Below, in pieces: positions 13,364 to 16,071 of a DNA stretch of 16,071 bases. Positions within the stretch are counted from its first letter, which is position 1. Each line of letters opens with the position of its first letter. This DNA comes from Promethearchaeota archaeon (GTDB taxonomy: Archaea > Asgardarchaeota > Lokiarchaeia > Sigynarchaeales > SOKP01). The stretch covers positions 1 to 16,071 of the forward strand of contig JAGXNR010000061.1 of NCBI GenBank assembly GCA_019894875.1, read 5' to 3'. A program made the position numbers and the translations under genes. A model generated the notes under the pieces. That model did not search any database, had not been told where the DNA came from, and worked only from the letters and a program-made list of their open reading frames with translations.

Positions 13364-14470
13364 TTATGGGATCCATGATAACAGAATTGTATAGTATCCT
13401 ATATTAAAGAAAAACCGAATCAAAATATAGACAATACTACACCCAATTGGTATCAGTAAGTTATCTGATGCATTAATTGGTTTATTCGTTAAAATGTCAA
13501 GTGCTAAATAAGTAATAGAGAAAATAAGTGACCAAAATATTCCAATGAAGAAGTAACAAATTACAAAAGTAATAAGAGTACCCGCTATTGTCCCTTCCCA
13601 TGTTTTCCGTTTATTCCATGAAATATGATTTTTACCAAATCTTATTCCAACTTGACTGGTTATCAAATCGCTTATAGAACTAATCCCTAAGATCGCTAAA
13701 AATATCATAGGAGGAGAGATAAACGCAGCAAACATTTGTCCAATTGCGAAATATAAATAGGTACCGTAGTTATCTTGTTCCTCCTCAGTTAGGTATATTC
13801 TAGTAAAGAAATTAAAAGGAAAATAGATGTACATTGATTTTCGAGTGAACTCATTAGCGAGCATAAACATACATAATAGGTAAAAAAAGAAAAATAACAA
13901 ATAGTAAAACCAACCAAAAGAAAATAGAACTTCAATAATAGAGTCTGGTTGATTTACTAATTTTAAATATTGTAGGAGCATGTTATTTTCTTCAGGAATC
14001 ATTCCTGCTGAAGAATCTGTAATTAAGTAGACTACGGATAACCCTACATACCAAATTACGATAAGACCAATAAAAATAAAAACATGATTTATTTTCCTAA
14101 GTGAATCTTTCTTCGCTTTACTCCAGTTTTTTCGTTTTCTTTCTAATTTCCTACTGATTTCTGATAGATCCTTGTTTATTTTTTTTTTGTAAAAAAAAAC
14201 GATTATTGTTGAAATGAAAATTAAGATACTAGGAAGAAGCATAGGTATCCCCAGTAGTAATAACCATAAGGGAACGATGAAGGGTTGCAGTTCAACTGCC
14301 TGATTCATTAACAATAGAAACAATAGAATATGAATAAACACGAAAAATAAAGCACCAAATCCTATGAAGTTATTCAAAACATCTGGTTTATTAGACGAGT
14401 ATAAAAAGACAAAAAGGATTAAAAAGTAAGAAAATACGATAATAAGAAACCAGAAGTGAAAATAATCCAT
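13364..14470 (-). CDS. DGK1/dolichol-kinase/CDP-alcohol-synthase-like membrane protein, paralog B
   Basis: 368 residues with about nine membrane segments and very hydrophobic. It shares the superfamily core with the downstream gene: LRKINHVF (Arg125, Lys126, His129), SISDLITSQVGIRFGKNHIS with Asp268, NKRKTWEGTIAG with Lys289 and Glu292, and NASDNLLIPIG near the end. It differs in a charged cytoplasmic loop (residues 95-125, KKKINKDLSEISRKLERKRK and onward) and a longer insert before the catalytic region. Core residues are intact in both paralogs, so both may be active, perhaps on different lipids or in successive steps (phosphorylation and CDP activation). First gene of a two-gene minus-strand unit. 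Substrate unknown. Confidence 0.75.
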   Translation of the reverse strand: MDYFHFWFLIIVFSYFLILFVFLYSSNKPDVLNNFIGFGALFFVFIHILLFLLLMNQAVELQPFIVPLWLLLLGIPMLLPSILIFISTIIVFFYKKKINKDLSEISRKLERKRKNWSKAKKDSLRKINHVFIFIGLIVIWYVGLSVVYLITDSSAGMIPEENNMLLQYLKLVNQPDSIIEVLFSFGWFYYLLFFFFYLLCMFMLANEFTRKSMYIYFPFNFFTRIYLTEEEQDNYGTYLYFAIGQMFAAFISPPMIFLAILGISSISDLITSQVGIRFGKNHISWNKRKTWEGTIAGTLITFVICYFFIGIFWSLIFSITYLALDILTNKPINASDNLLIPIGCSIVYILIRFFFNIGYYTILLSWIP

Positions 14471-14598
14471 AACAATTCTAATATTTTTTGTATTCTATTT
14501 AACTTTGTAAATAGCACTAATTAATATTATTTTTTTTAATAACCTAGGTTGTTTAATTCTAAACGATCTAACTAAATAAATTTACATTAAAACTCTAC

Positions 14599-14606
14599 TT
14601 ATAATT
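14599..14606 (+). promoter_or_regulatory. Probable TATA box for maf
   Basis: TTATAATT lies 36-43 bases before the TTG start of maf. A start about 25 bases downstream leaves room for the AAGGAG site at 14630-14635. It resembles the element before the 57-aa peptide gene. Confidence 0.35.
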
Positions 14607-14641
14607 AGTTACCCCCTAACTCGAATTTGAAGGAGATATTA

Positions 14642-15244
14642 TTGAAAAAAATTATTTTAGCTTCAAGTTCTACTGATCGAAGTGAACTCTTCACTCGAAT
14701 TGGTATTCCGTTTGAAGTGGTGGCTTCTGATATAGATGAAGATACATTAAAGATGAGGATTTCTGATCCAATTTTATTAGTGAAAGAAATAGCAAAAGCA
14801 AAGCTGCTTTATGTTAAAAATTTCCTATTGAAGAAGAGTTTACAAGCGATAATCATCGCAGCAGATACTATTGTAGAATTGAATGGCAAGATCATAGGAA
14901 AAGCTAAAAATGCAAGAGAAGCATTTAAAATCATAAAAATGTTAAATGGTAAGACTCATAACCTTATTACGGGAATTGCAATAACTGAAAATGATAACCC
15001 TAAAACAATTGTTGACCATGACACCACTTCAGTTGAATTTCTTACACTTTCAGACACAGAAATAGAAAAATATGTAAATACTAATGAATGGAAAGGTCGT
15101 GCGGGTGCCTATTCTATAAATGATAAAGCAAGTCTGTTCATTAGCAAAGTAGACGGATCTACTTCAAATGTAATTGGCTTACCAATGCACAAAATATATG
15201 AGATATTAAAAACCGATTTTGAATTATCTTTGTTTAATGTGTAA
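14642..15244 (+). CDS. maf: Maf-family nucleotide pyrophosphatase
   Basis: 200 residues. Landmarks of the Maf/HAM1-like nucleoside-triphosphate pyrophosphatases are KKIILASSSTDRSELF at the N-terminus, ASDIDED, IIAADTIVELNGKIIGKAK with the catalytic-type Asp, MLNGKTHNLITGIAI, WKGRAGAYSIND, and GSTSNVIGLPM. Maf enzymes hydrolyse dTTP, UTP or modified nucleotides to monophosphates, cleaning the nucleotide pool. The start is the TTG at 14642, because AAGGAG lies six bases upstream and the protein then begins MKKIILASSS like its relatives; an in-frame TTG at 14627 would lie upstream of that ribosome site. It stands alone on the plus strand and ends near two small minus-strand ORFs. Confidence 0.9.
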   Translation: MKKIILASSSTDRSELFTRIGIPFEVVASDIDEDTLKMRISDPILLVKEIAKAKLLYVKNFLLKKSLQAIIIAADTIVELNGKIIGKAKNAREAFKIIKMLNGKTHNLITGIAITENDNPKTIVDHDTTSVEFLTLSDTEIEKYVNTNEWKGRAGAYSINDKASLFISKVDGSTSNVIGLPMHKIYEILKTDFELSLFNV

Positions 15245-15254
15245 GAGTCTGACT

Positions 15255-15425
15255 CTAACGTCCTGAATTCTTTCTCAATACTTTTAAATCTTCATAAAAC
15301 CTTAAGATTTTTTCAAATTTGTTTACCATATCCTCATAATAATCCCTATCTGCATAAGCCATTCGAGATAACTTCTTTGCGAGATTAATTTCACTTTTAT
15401 ATCGATTTATTTTTTCATCAATCAC
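15255..15425 (-). CDS. Small charged helical protein, 56 aa, overlapping the ORF upstream
   Basis: A GTG at 15425 opens 56 codons to TAG at 15255-15257. The product is highly charged and helical (IDEKINRYKSEINLAKKLSR, MAYADRDYYEDMVNKFEKIL, RFYEDLKVLRKNSGR). Its residue content is that of a real protein, not of random AT-rich DNA. No ribosome site precedes the GTG. The start lies inside the end of the ORF at 15418-15537, in another frame, overlapping by eight bases. Either translation is coupled, or the two were one protein: removing one A from a six-A run (T6 on the plus strand at 15430-15435) fuses them into about 94 residues. Family not recognised. Confidence 0.5.
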   Translation of the reverse strand: MIDEKINRYKSEINLAKKLSRMAYADRDYYEDMVNKFEKILRFYEDLKVLRKNSGR

Positions 15426-15537
15426 ATGATTTTTTCAAATAAAGTCTTATATAAATCGAAAAAATACTGTGATAATACATTTCATAATTTAAGTCTGGGT
15501 AAACAAAAAACGAGTAGACTTTCTTAGTATCTCTCAT
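15418..15537 (-). CDS. Small ORF, 39 aa, upstream partner of the 56-aa ORF
   Basis: The ATG at 15537 begins MRDTKKVYSFFVYPDLNYEM and ends in TGA at 15418-15420. A TATA-like element (TTATAAAAG on the minus strand, about 30 bases upstream) suits a short-leader transcript. The first 24 residues look like ordinary protein; the tail (SIFSIYIRLYLKKSCD) is less clear. With a one-base frame change it continues into the 56-aa ORF. It may be the N-terminal half of a single broken or frameshifted gene. Confidence 0.4.
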   Translation of the reverse strand: MRDTKKVYSFFVYPDLNYEMYYHSIFSIYIRLYLKKSCD

Positions 15538-15617
15538 ATACTTATCTTTTCTAAAGTAAATGCTTTTATAATTTAAAGCCTTAATAGAAAATATTATTTT
15601 AAAGAAGTTGATTATAA

Positions 15618-15953
15618 ATGGCAAAAAGTTACAAAAATAAACAATTAATGAAATTATTAACAATACTCGGTGGAATCGTAGGCTTAATCACAATTATTCT
15701 TGGATTAGCCGGCATTGAGAATTATGCGTATGTAAATGCCTTAGTAACATTGGATGCAATTTTTACTTTCATCATTGGTTTAGTTATCGTTGTATTAACC
15801 CTCTTAGTTGGATTAAAACCAGATAATCCGATCCCTTTCCACTGGATTGTATTGTTGATTTTAGGTATACTCTTAATAGTCTTTGGGGCCGGGATTTGGG
15901 CAGGAATATTGTTAATAATCGCATTTCTTATAGGTTTGATTGAAGATCTATAG
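15618..15953 (+). CDS. Small membrane protein, 111 aa, three to four TM segments
   Basis: Starts MAKSYKNKQLMKLL and then alternates hydrophobic helices at about residues 12-33, 40-66 and 74-108, the last long enough for two passes. A short polar loop (GLKPDNPIPFHW) lies between the second and third. The short basic N-terminus should be cytoplasmic and the end (IEDL) is acidic. No catalytic motif is visible and I do not recognise the family; small proteins of this kind are frequent in Asgard genomes. It is divergent from the two small minus-strand ORFs, with only about 80 bases between the start codons. Confidence 0.65.
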   Translation: MAKSYKNKQLMKLLTILGGIVGLITIILGLAGIENYAYVNALVTLDAIFTFIIGLVIVVLTLLVGLKPDNPIPFHWIVLLILGILLIVFGAGIWAGILLIIAFLIGLIEDL

Positions 15954-16010
15954 GGTAAATACAGGATTCAAATATAACTATTTTCTTTTTTCTCTTTTTT
16001 ACTTAGGAAA

Positions 16011-16071
16011 TTAACTTTTTGCACTTTTTAAAAAATAGCTCACAATTTCTTCAGGAAGATTAATAGAGGTG
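16011..16071 (-). CDS. C-terminal end of a gene leaving the window
   Basis: The minus strand is open from the window edge to TAA at 16011-16013 and reads TSINLPEEIVSYFLKSAKS. The sequence is coding-like and helical. SINLPEE recalls the strand-helix start of ribbon-helix-helix proteins, but the short visible tail does not allow a family call. The rest lies to the right of the window. Confidence 0.5.
   Translation of the reverse strand, partial: TSINLPEEIVSYFLKSAKS

Noticed and set aside
14542..14551. Perfect palindrome AACCTAGGTT upstream of maf
   Set aside because: A single 10-base palindrome with no second copy or partner regulator; too little to call an operator.
379..14555. CTAGGTTGTTT found in two gaps (about 379 and 14545)
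   Set aside because: An 11-base match is expected many times by chance in 16 kb of AT-rich DNA; no shared context.

Overview
This window looks like chromosomal DNA from an Asgard archaeon, most likely of the Lokiarchaeia. It is very AT-rich. Coding and non-coding stretches alternate on both strands. Several starts carry archaeal Shine-Dalgarno sequences (GGTGA, AAGGTG, GAGGT, AAGGAG), often in front of TTG. Several families are typical of archaea: an MJ_1487-type cobalamin/radical SAM protein, an archaeal-style ThyA, TatD, and DGK1/dolichol-kinase-like membrane enzymes. A short remnant near the left end resembles a sequence type I remember from lokiarchaeal hypothetical proteins. The phylum call is inference; no rRNA or full marker gene is present.

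Layout. At 1-404 there is a possible tRNA 3' end at the very edge, a broken lokiarchaeal-type ORF, and a poly-T terminator for the next gene. At 405-3580 lie an SCP2-like lipid-binding protein (-), an unrecognised 205-aa protein (+), an N-formylglutamate amidohydrolase-family enzyme (-), and two tandem paralogous membrane proteins (-). At 3704-4987 is a B12-binding-type radical SAM protein (+). The long gap 4988-5657 holds remains of one or two decayed genes. At 5658-8476 a cysteine-free MutY-like glycosylase and a CoA-transferase/GNAT fusion share the minus strand. The fusion is divergent from an ICMT-like methyltransferase (8612-9244) across a repeat-rich promoter region. Then come a small helical protein, a TatD-family nuclease that seems to start at ATT, a ThyA-family thymidylate synthase (-), a 57-aa lysine-rich peptide gene (+), a MoaD/SAMP-like beta-grasp protein ending in Gly-Gly (+), a two-gene minus-strand operon of CTP-transferase/lipid-kinase-like membrane proteins, a Maf pyrophosphatase (+), two overlapping small minus-strand ORFs, a small multi-TM protein (+), and the C-terminal end of another gene leaving the window.

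Functional themes are nucleotide hygiene and repair (MutY, Maf, ThyA, TatD) and lipid or membrane metabolism (SCP2, ICMT-like, the kinase/cytidylyltransferase pair, tandem membrane paralogs). I see no CRISPR array, insertion sequence or obvious defence island. The items most worth a second look are the ATT-start TatD, the 57-aa cationic peptide gene, the broken or overlapping ORFs at 115-255, 5038-5423 and 15255-15537, the stand-alone Gly-Gly beta-grasp protein, and the repeat-bearing divergent promoter at 8527-8588.
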